Shown piece by piece: positions 27,033-34,826 of a DNA stretch of 64,000 bases (positions within the stretch are counted from its first letter, which is position 1; each line of letters begins with the position of its first letter). Position numbers and translations under genes: made by a program. A model generated the notes under the pieces. That model had not been told where the DNA came from, made no database searches, and saw only the letters and a list, made by a program, of their open reading frames with translations. The stretch comes from Gracilimonas halophila (GTDB taxonomy: Bacteria > Bacteroidota > Rhodothermia > Balneolales > Balneolaceae): the NCBI RefSeq assembly GCF_042684365.1, contig NZ_JBHULI010000005.1, positions 1 to 64,000 on the forward strand. The letters run 5' to 3'.

Positions 27033-27116
27033 CTAACAAATGAAGAAATTGATTTTTGAAATAAAATCGTATCAAAAGAATATTTATAACAGTTAAAAGT
27101 AAAACAGAACAGACCA

Positions 27117-29066
27117 ATGGGAAAAATCATAGGAATTGACTTAGGAACTACCAACTCATGCGTTGCCGTAATGGAAGGTAATGAACCGGTGGTAATCCAA
27201 AATAGTGAGGGTGGGAGAACTACTCCTTCTGTTGTGGCTTTCACCAAAGACGGTGAACGGCTGGTAGGTGCACCTGCAAAACGTCAGGCTATCACCAATC
27301 CGGATAAGACCGTGGCATCCGTGAAGCGTTTCATGGGCCGCATGTTTGACGAAGTGAAAGATGAAACCAAGCAGGTTTCTTATAAAGTGGTGAAGGGCGA
27401 CGATAACACGGCACGTGTTCAGATCGAAGACCGTAAATATGCACCACAGGAAATTTCAGCAATGGTACTTCAGAAAATGAAGCAAACCGCTGAAGAATAT
27501 CTGGGAGAGAAAGTAACGGAAGCTGTTATTACAGTTCCCGCCTACTTCAACGATGCCCAGCGTAAGGCAACACAGGAAGCCGGTAAAATTGCCGGACTGG
27601 AAGTGAAGCGTATCATCAACGAGCCGACCGCTGCTTCTTTGGCATACGGATTGGATAAGAAAGATCAGGATCAAACCATCGCAGTATATGACCTCGGTGG
27701 TGGTACTTTTGATGTTTCTATTCTTGAACTCGGTGACGGTGTATTTGAAGTGAAATCAACTAATGGTGATACCCACCTTGGTGGTGATGACTTTGATCAG
27801 CGCATCATTGACTTCCTGGCAGATGAATTTAAGAAAGATGAAGGCATTGATCTTCGCAAAGATCCAATGGCGATGCAGCGACTGAAAGATGCTGCTGAGA
27901 AAGCTAAGATCGAGCTGTCAAGTTCACAAAAAACCAATATCAACCTGCCTTTTGTGACGGCTACCGACTCAGGACCAAAACACCTGAACATCGATTTGAG
28001 CCGCGCCAAATTTGAGCAACTTGTTGATGACCTTGTAAAACGGTCTATCGATCCTTGTAAAAAAGCCCTTGATGATGCCGGCTTGAGTAAGTCTGACATT
28101 GATCAGGTAATTCTTGTGGGTGGTTCAACCCGAATTCCAAAAATTCAGGAAGAAGTAAAAGCTTTCTTTGGCAAAGACCCAAGCAAAGGTGTAAATCCTG
28201 ATGAAGTGGTTGCTGTAGGTGCTGCTATTCAGGGTGGTGTCATGTCAGGAGATGTAGAAGATGTTGTTCTTCTTGACGTAACACCGCTTACTCTGGGTAT
28301 TGAAACGATGGGTGGCGTGATGACTCCATTGATCGAGTCTAACAGCACGATTCCAACCAGCAAGTCACAGACATTCTCTACCGCAGCTGATAATCAGTCC
28401 AGCGTAGAAATTCATGTACTGCAGGGTGAACGGGCTAAAGCTCAGGATAACAGAACGCTTGGCCGTTTCCACTTAGATGGAATTCCACCGGCTCCACGAG
28501 GAGTGCCTCAGATCGAAGTAACATTCGATATTGACGCAAACGGTGTCTTGAATATCAAAGCGAAAGACAAAGGAACCGGAAAAGAGCAGAGTATTCGCAT
28601 CGAATCTTCTTCTGGACTATCCGAAGAGGAAATCGAAAAAATGAAGAAAGCTGCCGAAGAACACGCAGAAGAAGACAAGCAGGTCAAAGAGCGTGTGGAG
28701 AAAATGAATCAGGCCGACAGTCTGATGTTCTCTACCAAGAAGCAGCTTGATGAATACGGTGACAAGATCTCCGATGATAATAAGAAAGCGATCGAAGAGG
28801 CTATTGAAACCCTTGAGAAAGCTCATAAAGAAGAAAACATGGAAGAGATCGATGCAGCTATAGAAGCTGTAAATCAGGCTTGGTCTGGTGCTTCTGAAGA
28901 GATCTACAAAGCGACTCAGGAAGAAGCTGCTGCAGGCGGAGCCGCTGGTGCTGATGGTGCCGGCGCAAGCGCTGAAGGTGAAGCTGCTTCCGGTGACGGC
29001 GAAGACAGCGGCGACGATGCCGTTGATGCCGACTATGAAGTAGTTGATGATGACGAGAAAAAGTAA
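27117..29066 (+). CDS. dnaK: Chaperone DnaK (Hsp70)
   Basis: This ATP-driven folding chaperone works with DnaJ and GrpE, neither of which is here. It has 649 aa. The nucleotide-binding domain has GIDLGTTNSCVAVMEG, the phosphate loop AVYDLGGGTFDVSILEL and LVGGSTRIPKIQ. The substrate domain starts around DVTPLTLGIETMGGVMT. The C-terminal tail is Gly/Ala/Asp-rich and ends DYEVVDDDEKK, like the typical EEVD-like end of bacterial Hsp70. A strong terminator follows. No CIRCE operator was seen upstream. Confidence 0.98.
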   Translation: MGKIIGIDLGTTNSCVAVMEGNEPVVIQNSEGGRTTPSVVAFTKDGERLVGAPAKRQAITNPDKTVASVKRFMGRMFDEVKDETKQVSYKVVKGDDNTARVQIEDRKYAPQEISAMVLQKMKQTAEEYLGEKVTEAVITVPAYFNDAQRKATQEAGKIAGLEVKRIINEPTAASLAYGLDKKDQDQTIAVYDLGGGTFDVSILELGDGVFEVKSTNGDTHLGGDDFDQRIIDFLADEFKKDEGIDLRKDPMAMQRLKDAAEKAKIELSSSQKTNINLPFVTATDSGPKHLNIDLSRAKFEQLVDDLVKRSIDPCKKALDDAGLSKSDIDQVILVGGSTRIPKIQEEVKAFFGKDPSKGVNPDEVVAVGAAIQGGVMSGDVEDVVLLDVTPLTLGIETMGGVMTPLIESNSTIPTSKSQTFSTAADNQSSVEIHVLQGERAKAQDNRTLGRFHLDGIPPAPRGVPQIEVTFDIDANGVLNIKAKDKGTGKEQSIRIESSSGLSEEEIEKMKKAAEEHAEEDKQVKERVEKMNQADSLMFSTKKQLDEYGDKISDDNKKAIEEAIETLEKAHKEENMEEIDAAIEAVNQAWSGASEEIYKATQEEAAAGGAAGADGAGASAEGEAASGDGEDSGDDAVDADYEVVDDDEKK

Positions 29067-29076
29067 TAAAAAATTA

Positions 29077-29108
29077 AAAGCCATCACCAACCGGTGATGG
29101 CTTTTTAA
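29077..29108 (+). terminator. dnaK intrinsic terminator
   Basis: GCCATCACC (29080-29088) and GGTGATGGC (29093-29101) form a perfect 9-bp stem with loop AACC. Flanking A and T tracts let it work on both strands. Confidence 0.92.
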
Positions 29109-29135
29109 TTTTTAAAATATAAGAGTGAAAAAGAC

Positions 29136-29372
29136 ATGAGTAAACCACAAGATAGAACAGTATACAAACGAGATGATGGAAAATGGGTTAATAAAAGAAA
29201 TGATGCTTCAAAAGGATCTATTCATAATACCCAGTCTGATGCTGCTGCCCAAGCCAGAAAAAATTTAAAAAATCAAGGTGGTGGAGAATTAATAATTAAG
29301 GGCTTGAATGGTAAAATTAGAGATAAAGATACAATTAGCCCTGGTAACGAACCCAGAAGCATAAAGGGATAG
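29136..29372 (+). CDS. DUF2188 small protein
   Basis: This is a basic, soluble 78-aa protein with the DUF2188 pattern: a beta-hairpin RTVYKRDDGKWVNKRNDASK, a helix rich in Ala/Gln (TQSDAAAQARKNLKNQGGGE), then LIIKGLNGKIRDKDT. DUF2188 proteins are found on many mobile and accessory segments; function unknown. It starts the AT-richer block that runs to about 31.8 kb. Confidence 0.75.
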   Translation: MSKPQDRTVYKRDDGKWVNKRNDASKGSIHNTQSDAAAQARKNLKNQGGGELIIKGLNGKIRDKDTISPGNEPRSIKG

Positions 29373-29383
29373 TTCTAAAAATT

Positions 29384-29490
29384 GGGAGCATGGTGGAATG
29401 GTAGACACGAAGCTTTTGCTCAGAGATTTTAGGATTTCTGAACAAAGCTTTGACTAAACAGTCGTAAGGGTTCGAATCCCTTTGCTCCTA
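29384..29490 (+). tRNA. Leu-type tRNA with an oversized anticodon arm (TAG in apical loop)
   Basis: A type II tRNA cloverleaf can be folded. The acceptor GGGAGCA (29384-29390) pairs with TGCTCCT (29483-29489), and the discriminator is A. The D arm has GTG (29393-29395) with CAC (29406-29408) and GGTAGA. The long variable arm is GACT-AAAC-AGTC (29452-29463), and the T arm AAGGG-TTCGAAT-CCCTT. The anticodon arm (29410-29450) is 41 nt instead of 17: AAGCTTT pairs with AAAGCTT, then an internal loop TGC/AC, then TCAGAGAT with ATTTCTGA, and a loop TTTAGG containing TAG. CCA is not encoded. It may be a non-translating tRNA, an unusual intron-bearing tRNA or a pseudo-tRNA. The D-stem pairs remain complementary, which argues against decay. 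Confidence 0.65.
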
Positions 29491-29522
29491 CAATTAATCA
29501 ATAAATAAAAGTGGAGGTAGTT

Positions 29523-29858
29523 TTGGGTAAAATAATATGCAGTGGTACAGTAAACTTAAAATGCAATGAATGCGATGCAACTATAAAACAAGATGCAGCC
29601 TTACTAAATTGGGAGGTAGAAGATTCTGAAAGGGGAGAAATGGATACAAGGCTATGGCATGGTAGTGAAGAATTAACATTAGCATGTCCAGAATGCAATA
29701 ATGATATAGGTATTAGATTCACACTAATAGAATATCCGGAGGGAGTGCAGGAGGGTGAACTTAGTTCTGAAGTAAATGGTGGAGAATTGATTGGGGAACT
29801 TGATTATCAAATCATAGTGGAGGAACCTCCAGAAAATAAAGAGCAAAAATTTAGCTAG
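29523..29858 (+). CDS. Small zinc-ribbon protein of unknown function
   Basis: I do not recognise the family. The protein has about 111 aa. Two Cys pairs form a zinc-ribbon: LKCNECDATI near the N terminus and LACPECNND about 50 residues later. Between them is a Trp/acidic segment (WEVEDSERGEMDTRLWHGSEEL). The C terminus is acidic. The TTG at 29523 is preferred because GGAGG sits at 29513-29517 with 5-nt spacing; a longer GTG start at 29511 would overlap that site. It follows the unusual tRNA by about 30 nt and may share its transcript. A terminator follows. Confidence 0.55.
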   Translation: MGKIICSGTVNLKCNECDATIKQDAALLNWEVEDSERGEMDTRLWHGSEELTLACPECNNDIGIRFTLIEYPEGVQEGELSSEVNGGELIGELDYQIIVEEPPENKEQKFS

Positions 29859-29883
29859 AAACTTTATTAAATATAAAAACTAT

Positions 29884-29915
29884 AAATCCCGACTAATGAA
29901 GTCGGGATTTTTTAT
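29884..29915. terminator. Bidirectional terminator
   Basis: AAATCCCGAC (29884-29893) and GTCGGGATTT (29901-29910) form a perfect 10-bp stem, followed by more T. It lies between the zinc-ribbon gene and the convergent XRE regulator. Confidence 0.92.
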
Positions 29916-30151
29916 TTATTTAAATCAATCTCGATTCTTTTAACTAGTTCAGAAGCGGACATCCCAAATGCACCTGCAATTTTGATAAGAACAGGAAGAG
30001 AGGGGAGTCGTTTTCGTCGCTCAATTTTATCAATCATACTTCGGGATAAGTCAGCCTCAGCAGCCAAGTACTCTTGAGAAAAGTTCCTCTCCTCCCTTAA
30101 TTTCCTGAGTACAATAGCAACTGCGTTTAATAATTGTGCATCTGATTCCAT
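29912..30151 (-). CDS. XRE-family DNA-binding regulator
   Basis: This is a small repressor-like protein of 79 aa consisting of one helix-turn-helix: LRKLREERNFSQEYLAAEADLSRSMIDKIERRKRLPSLPVLIKIAGAFGMSASEL (the SQEYLA helix 2 and RSMIDKIERR recognition helix). Resembles restriction-control and phage-type C proteins. It is divergent from the GLUG protein gene, with about 120 nt between them, and convergent with the zinc-ribbon gene. It may regulate either neighbour. No toxin partner is visible. Confidence 0.85.
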   Translation of the reverse strand: MESDAQLLNAVAIVLRKLREERNFSQEYLAAEADLSRSMIDKIERRKRLPSLPVLIKIAGAFGMSASELVKRIEIDLNK

Positions 30152-30271
30152 GGAAAAAAGATGCGTGTATTAGTTATTTGCTATTGCGTACTAATGTGTG
30201 CAAATTTAATTGTAAATTAAGGCCTGTATTTGTCTATACTTGGTGATAAGAATGAACTTAAAAAGAGAATT

Positions 30272-32080
30272 ATGCTGAAAAGAATTATACTCTTGGGGCT
30301 TTTGATTACCGTATTTGGAACCGCTAATAGTATTGCACAATTTGCCGGGGGGAGTGGAACAGAAGAAGATCCTTATCAAATTTCTACCGTGGAGCAGCTG
30401 CAAGAAATAAAATATTATTTAAGTAGCAATTTCATATTGATAAATGATATTGATGCTAGTATAACTAGTACTTGGAACGATAGCACAGGATTTGAGACAA
30501 TTGGTGACTCTGATTTTAACTTCACGGGTAGTCTTGATGGGGGTAATTATACAATAGATAGCCTCTTTATTAAGAGAGGTATAAGTTCTGAAACAAATTA
30601 TTATGCAGGATTATTTCGCGTTATTGTAGGGGCAACTATCCGTAATTTAAATATTTCAAATATTAGAGTATCAGGATCGAGTTATGTGGGGGGAGTTGTT
30701 GGAACAATGCATAGCTCTAAAATTTCAAACGTAACTCTTTCAGGTGTAATTAAAGCCGAAAGTTATATTGTTGGTGCTATTGCTGGGCGAATATCAACTA
30801 ATAGCTTAATAGAAAACGTAGAAGTTAATGCTGAGGTAGATGGGGTAAATGAAGTTGGTGGTATAGTAGGTGAAAATAGAAGTGGCTCTTTAATAAATGT
30901 TCATATGAATGGACATGTTAAAGGTATTTCTACAATTGGCGGTTTGGTTGGGATTAATGGTTTAACTAACTATGGATCAGATAATGCGGTTATAAAAAAT
31001 TCATCATCTAGTGCTACAGTAATAGTTGATAGTGCTAGTTTCGGTAATATTACCGGTGGACTTGTAGGTCTTAATAATAGATTTGGAGTTATTGATAGTT
31101 CTAGTTCAAGCAGTGAAATATATGCATTTAGTCAAGTTGGGGGATTAGCAGGGACAAATTCTGGGGAAATTTATAATTCTATGTATAATGGAATCTTGAA
31201 TGCCGAAAGTTCAGAGATTGGGGGTATTGCTGGGCTTAATTCTGGTTATGGCGTAATTGAAAGCTCTAAATCATTAAGTACAATAAATGGTATCAATTAT
31301 GTTGGAGGTTTAGTAGGGACTAATACATCCATTATTCGTAAGTCATATTCAAAAAGTATTGTAACTGGAATTGACAAAGTAGGTGGTATAGTTGGATATA
31401 ATTACACTGAAGATAGTTCAATTCATGACGTATATGCTCTGGGTCAAGTAGCAGGTAATACTGAGGTTGGAGGTGCAATAGGCGTTAATGCAGAATTTAT
31501 TGAGATATCTAATGCTTTTATTTCCGTAAGTGTAGAAGGAGAAGAGGATTTTGGCGCATTTGCAGGGGTAAATTCTGGTTCGATTTCAGGAAGTTATTGG
31601 AATGAAGACTCAAGCTCAGTAAATCGCCCTGTAGGAAGGGGATATTACGATGGAATAAATAGATTAAATACGAATGAAATGACAGGAACTTCTGCAAGCC
31701 AGAATATGGTAGAATTTGATTTTACAAATATTTGGAAAGTAACTGAAGAGTTTCCTGCATTACAATGGGAAGAGGTTGAAGGAATTCCTACAAGTATTGA
31801 AAAATCAGAAGCAATTAACGATTATAGATTATTACAAAACTATCCCAATCCCTTCAATCCAACTACCCAAATTCGCTATGGAATACCTCAGGCAGCAGAA
31901 GTAGAGCTTACCATATTTAATATGCTTGGGCAAAAAGTGGTCACCTTGGTCAACCAAAAACAATCTGCCGGTTGGCACACTGCTACTTTTGATGCTTCCG
32001 GTCTTTCAAGTGGTTTCTATATTTACCGTATTCAGGCAGGCGAGTTTGTGAGTACGAAGAAGCTGATGTTGATTAAGTAG
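30272..32080 (+). CDS. Secreted GLUG-repeat protein with T9SS sorting domain
   Basis: This is a surface or secreted protein of 602 aa. Signal peptide 1-22 (MLKRIILLGLLITVFGTANSIAQ). The next region begins FAGGSGTEEDPYQISTVEQLQEI, typical of GLUG/adhesin-like proteins. About ten GLUG-type repeats (such as VGGLVGTN and IGGIAGLNSGYGVIESS) then build a beta-solenoid. The end, LLQNYPNPFNPTTQIRY through to FVSTKKLMLIK, is a T9SS type A sorting domain. The ATG at 30272 gives the signal peptide; an upstream start at 30230 adds 14 polar residues. The repeats are AT-richer than the sorting domain, which suggests that cargo and tag have different histories. Probable adhesin or surface layer protein; ligand unknown. 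Confidence 0.85.
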   Translation: MLKRIILLGLLITVFGTANSIAQFAGGSGTEEDPYQISTVEQLQEIKYYLSSNFILINDIDASITSTWNDSTGFETIGDSDFNFTGSLDGGNYTIDSLFIKRGISSETNYYAGLFRVIVGATIRNLNISNIRVSGSSYVGGVVGTMHSSKISNVTLSGVIKAESYIVGAIAGRISTNSLIENVEVNAEVDGVNEVGGIVGENRSGSLINVHMNGHVKGISTIGGLVGINGLTNYGSDNAVIKNSSSSATVIVDSASFGNITGGLVGLNNRFGVIDSSSSSSEIYAFSQVGGLAGTNSGEIYNSMYNGILNAESSEIGGIAGLNSGYGVIESSKSLSTINGINYVGGLVGTNTSIIRKSYSKSIVTGIDKVGGIVGYNYTEDSSIHDVYALGQVAGNTEVGGAIGVNAEFIEISNAFISVSVEGEEDFGAFAGVNSGSISGSYWNEDSSSVNRPVGRGYYDGINRLNTNEMTGTSASQNMVEFDFTNIWKVTEEFPALQWEEVEGIPTSIEKSEAINDYRLLQNYPNPFNPTTQIRYGIPQAAEVELTIFNMLGQKVVTLVNQKQSAGWHTATFDASGLSSGFYIYRIQAGEFVSTKKLMLIK

Positions 32081-32098
32081 AAAGTTAAAGTTGATTAT

Positions 32099-32187
32099 CC
32101 ATCTGACGGATAGCCCGTCTGATGGATTGGTGTAATTTAGTTTATCAGTCTCAAAAAACGGTCAGACGGACTCTTAGCCGTCAGACC
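32099..32187. repeat. Nested palindromes built from the word TCTGACGG/CCGTCAGA
   Basis: Four copies of one word lie in alternating orientation: 32102-32109, 32115-32122, 32162-32169 and 32178-32185. The outer pair (TCTGACGG with CCGTCAGA) and inner pair (CCGTCTGA with TCAGACGG) are perfect 8-bp complements. Alternatively adjacent copies pair with one central mismatch each. It sits between the GLUG protein gene and tsaD. Confidence 0.75.
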
Positions 32188-32268
32188 GCTACAGAGCTCA
32201 TCAGATGTCTGCTTCAACCACGTTCCATTCCTCATGTCTTTTAAGCCCAACATTTGTATCTTTGAAGC

Positions 32269-33252
32269 ATGAATATTTTAGCCATCGAATCATCCTGTGA
32301 CGATACCTCTGCGGCGGTTTTCACGGATCAGGGCATCCAATCAAATATTATCTCTTCTCAGTCGGTACACCTGCAATTTGGCGGGGTGGTGCCGGAGTTG
32401 GCTTCAAGAGCGCATCAAAAAACTATCACTCAAACGGTACAGCAGGCACTTGAAGAGGGGAGTATCTCTTTGGATGAAATTGAAGCGATCGCGGTGACCC
32501 AGGGACCGGGGCTGCTCGGTTCGTTATTGGTAGGGATTTGTTTTGCCAAAGGATTGGCTCTTTCCCGCAATATTCCTCTTATTGGGGTGAACCATATGGA
32601 TGCGCATATTTATGCAAATTTCATTGATCACCAACCTGAATTTCCGCTGATCGCACTTACTGTTTCCGGTGGACATACCCAACTCGTACACGTTACATCC
32701 CCCTTTGAACATGAGGTTATAGGTAAGACCCGAGACGACGCTGCAGGGGAAGCATTTGATAAGATCGGTAAGTTGCTGGGTTTGCCGTATCCTGCAGGCC
32801 CGCATATGGATAAGCTTGCTAAAGACGGTGATCCGAAATTCCATAAATTTCCGCAGGCTCTTCTGCAGGAAGGACTCGATTTTAGTTTCTCAGGATTAAA
32901 AACCAGTGTATTGTATTATTTGCAGGATAAAGAGGAAGATTGGATCCAGGAACACCTAAATGATATTTGTGCAAGTGTGTCTTTTGCGATATCGGAAGTA
33001 TTGGTGAAGAAATTGAAACGAGCGATTAAACAAACCGGAGTAAGAACCGTGTTGCTGGCCGGAGGAGTTTCAGCCAATTCAATGCTGCGGGAGAAAAGCC
33101 AAAAGATGACCGATGAATTGGGCATTCAGCTTTATTCCCCAAAAATTAGCTATTGTACCGATAATGCCGCCATGATCGCCATTACCGGGAAAATGAAAGC
33201 CGACCTGGGACAATTTGATGATTTGGATATGGTGCCTTTTTCCTCCTTGTAA
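32269..33252 (+). CDS. tsaD: tRNA N6-adenosine threonylcarbamoyltransferase
   Basis: This enzyme transfers the threonylcarbamoyl group to A37 of ANN-reading tRNAs, with TsaB/TsaE elsewhere. It has 327 aa. The ASKHA fold starts ILAIESSCDDTSAAV. The metal-binding motif HMDAHIYANF (HxxxH), GGHTQL, the AGEAFDKIGKLLGLPYPAGP loop and GGVSANSMLRE are all present. The end, CTDNAAMIAITGKMK, is the conserved third metal/phosphate site. The 3' end is followed by a word hairpin shared with rnhA. Confidence 0.97.
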   Translation: MNILAIESSCDDTSAAVFTDQGIQSNIISSQSVHLQFGGVVPELASRAHQKTITQTVQQALEEGSISLDEIEAIAVTQGPGLLGSLLVGICFAKGLALSRNIPLIGVNHMDAHIYANFIDHQPEFPLIALTVSGGHTQLVHVTSPFEHEVIGKTRDDAAGEAFDKIGKLLGLPYPAGPHMDKLAKDGDPKFHKFPQALLQEGLDFSFSGLKTSVLYYLQDKEEDWIQEHLNDICASVSFAISEVLVKKLKRAIKQTGVRTVLLAGGVSANSMLREKSQKMTDELGIQLYSPKISYCTDNAAMIAITGKMKADLGQFDDLDMVPFSSL

Positions 33253-33262
33253 GGAATTAAAG

Positions 33263-33328
33263 ATTCAAAATTAAAAATGAAAAATTGGTACAGAACCAAT
33301 TCTAAATTTTGAATTTTTAATTTTGAAT
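33263..33328. repeat. Word-repeat hairpin between tsaD and rnhA
   Basis: ATTCAAAATTAAAAAT (33263-33278) is the exact reverse complement of 33313-33328. Inner parts AATTGGT and ACCAATT also pair around ACAGA. The right arm covers the last codons of rnhA (stop at 33317-33319). It lies between convergent genes, so a terminator role is possible. Confidence 0.88.
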
Positions 33329-33766
33329 TCGCTGCGAAGCTGCGACTGCCAGTTGATCTGCCCGTTCATTCAATACGATGCCGGAATGTCCTTTTACCTT
33401 CACCCATACTACTTCATGGGGCTTCATAGCTTCAAGCATATCTTGCCAAAGTTCTTTGTTTTCAACGGGTTTTTTATCAGATTTTCTCCAGCCTTTCTTT
33501 TGCCAGTTATCGATCCAGCCTTTGGTGAATGCATTTATGATAAGGGCACTGTCACTGTGAATTTTAACCACACAGGGTTTCTTGAGTGCTTTCAAAGCTT
33601 CGATCACCGCCTGCATCTCCATCCGGTTATTGGTGGTTTGGGAATCTCCACCTGATAGTTCCTTTTCCTTTCCATTCCATTTAAGGATGGCTCCCCACCC
33701 GCCCGGACCGGGATTTCCACTACAGGCTCCATCGGTATAAACAATAACTTCAGGTTTATTAGACAT
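33317..33766 (-). CDS. rnhA: Ribonuclease HI
   Basis: This enzyme degrades the RNA strand of RNA-DNA hybrids. It has 149 aa. Catalytic residues are recognisable: VIVYTDGACSGNPGPGGWG (first Asp), NNRMEMQAVIEAL (Glu), HSDSALIINAFTKGW (Asp) and GHSGIVLNERADQLA (His and last Asp). Its last codons (QRIQN) lie in the word-hairpin arm. It overlaps pyrF by 8 bp on the same strand, so the two form a small operon. Confidence 0.96.
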   Translation of the reverse strand: MSNKPEVIVYTDGACSGNPGPGGWGAILKWNGKEKELSGGDSQTTNNRMEMQAVIEALKALKKPCVVKIHSDSALIINAFTKGWIDNWQKKGWRKSDKKPVENKELWQDMLEAMKPHEVVWVKVKGHSGIVLNERADQLAVAASQRIQN

Positions 33767-34598
33767 ATTGATGACTGATCTGGTTCAATTTCTGTTTCAT
33801 GGATTTAGCAGCATCGGCTACATATTCAGGCCAATCACCCTCATCTTTTCCGGCATAGATGATTCCGCGGCTGGAGTTGATCAATGGGATTCCCTTGTGA
33901 TCTTTTAGTGCTTTCGATAGTTCTGATAGTGAACCTCCCTGAGCACCGATACCCGGAATTAACAATGCACCTTCAGTGTGGTAGGATAAAACGGATTCGG
34001 CTTCTTCAGCTTGGGTAGCACCGATCACCATTCCCAGGTGAGAGCTGGAAGATGAAGACCTTTTACTCAATTGTTTAGCTATAAATTGACTCATCATATC
34101 AAAACCTGAAAATGGCTGCTTCAAAAAATCAGCGGCTCCGGGATTGGAAGTAAGTGTAAGCACGTAAATTCCTTTTGTCTCATCTTTGGAGAATGCCTCC
34201 AGTGTATCAAAACCCATGAGAGGGTTCAGTGTGATAGCATCAACATTAAAACTATCCCAGAAGGCTTTTTTGTAATGCTCTGCCGTAGAACTTATATCTC
34301 CGCGTTTTGCATCGGCTATGATGATTTTATCATCCGGAATATGGCGGATTATTTCTTCTAAAACTGAAAGCCCATTTGATCCCAATGCCTCAAAAAAAGC
34401 AAGATTGGGTTTGAAAGCTGCACAATATTCGGAAGTGTAATCGATCACAAGTTTACAGAAATAGGTCACTTGTTCTTCGGGCGTATCAAATTGGTCTTTG
34501 ACCGGCAGGGGAAGCAGATCGAGATTGGGATCTAAACCTACACATAATGTTGACCCGGTTCGGGATACCGATTTTTTTAGTTTTTGGAGAAATGTCAT
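33759..34598 (-). CDS. pyrF: Orotidine 5'-phosphate decarboxylase
   Basis: This enzyme makes UMP from OMP, the last step of pyrimidine synthesis. It has 279 aa, the longer type 2 form. Seen are CVGLDPNLDLLP (phosphate region), FKPNLAFFE, and the catalytic IADAKRGDISSTAEHY with the Lys/Asp pair. The phosphate-gripping end is LIPGIGAQGGSLSEL and NSSRGIIYAG. It is the upstream gene of the rnhA operon. Confidence 0.96.
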   Translation of the reverse strand: MTFLQKLKKSVSRTGSTLCVGLDPNLDLLPLPVKDQFDTPEEQVTYFCKLVIDYTSEYCAAFKPNLAFFEALGSNGLSVLEEIIRHIPDDKIIIADAKRGDISSTAEHYKKAFWDSFNVDAITLNPLMGFDTLEAFSKDETKGIYVLTLTSNPGAADFLKQPFSGFDMMSQFIAKQLSKRSSSSSSHLGMVIGATQAEEAESVLSYHTEGALLIPGIGAQGGSLSELSKALKDHKGIPLINSSRGIIYAGKDEGDWPEYVADAAKSMKQKLNQISHQYV

Positions 34599-34826
34599 AG
34601 ATGAAAATTTTTCAGAAAGATAACATTCTTAAATCTAATATTTTATAATTGTAAGATTGCATGACACATGGTTAAGAATGAGAATGGTACACAGATCATG
34701 TTTCTGCAGAGCTCAAGAATTAGGGTGTTTTTAGCACTTTCCAAATGACTTGTTTATACTTATAAAATCATTGGGCTGGGTTTTTAAAATTTTTAGCTTC
34801 ATTCAATTATAACAAAACAGCAAAAT

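Noticed and set aside
29384..29490. tmRNA or self-splicing-intron tRNA
   Set aside because: No tag reading frame and only 24 extra nt, far too small for a group I intron.
29912..30151. Toxin-antitoxin module with the XRE regulator as antitoxin
   Set aside because: No small toxin-like partner is on the same strand.
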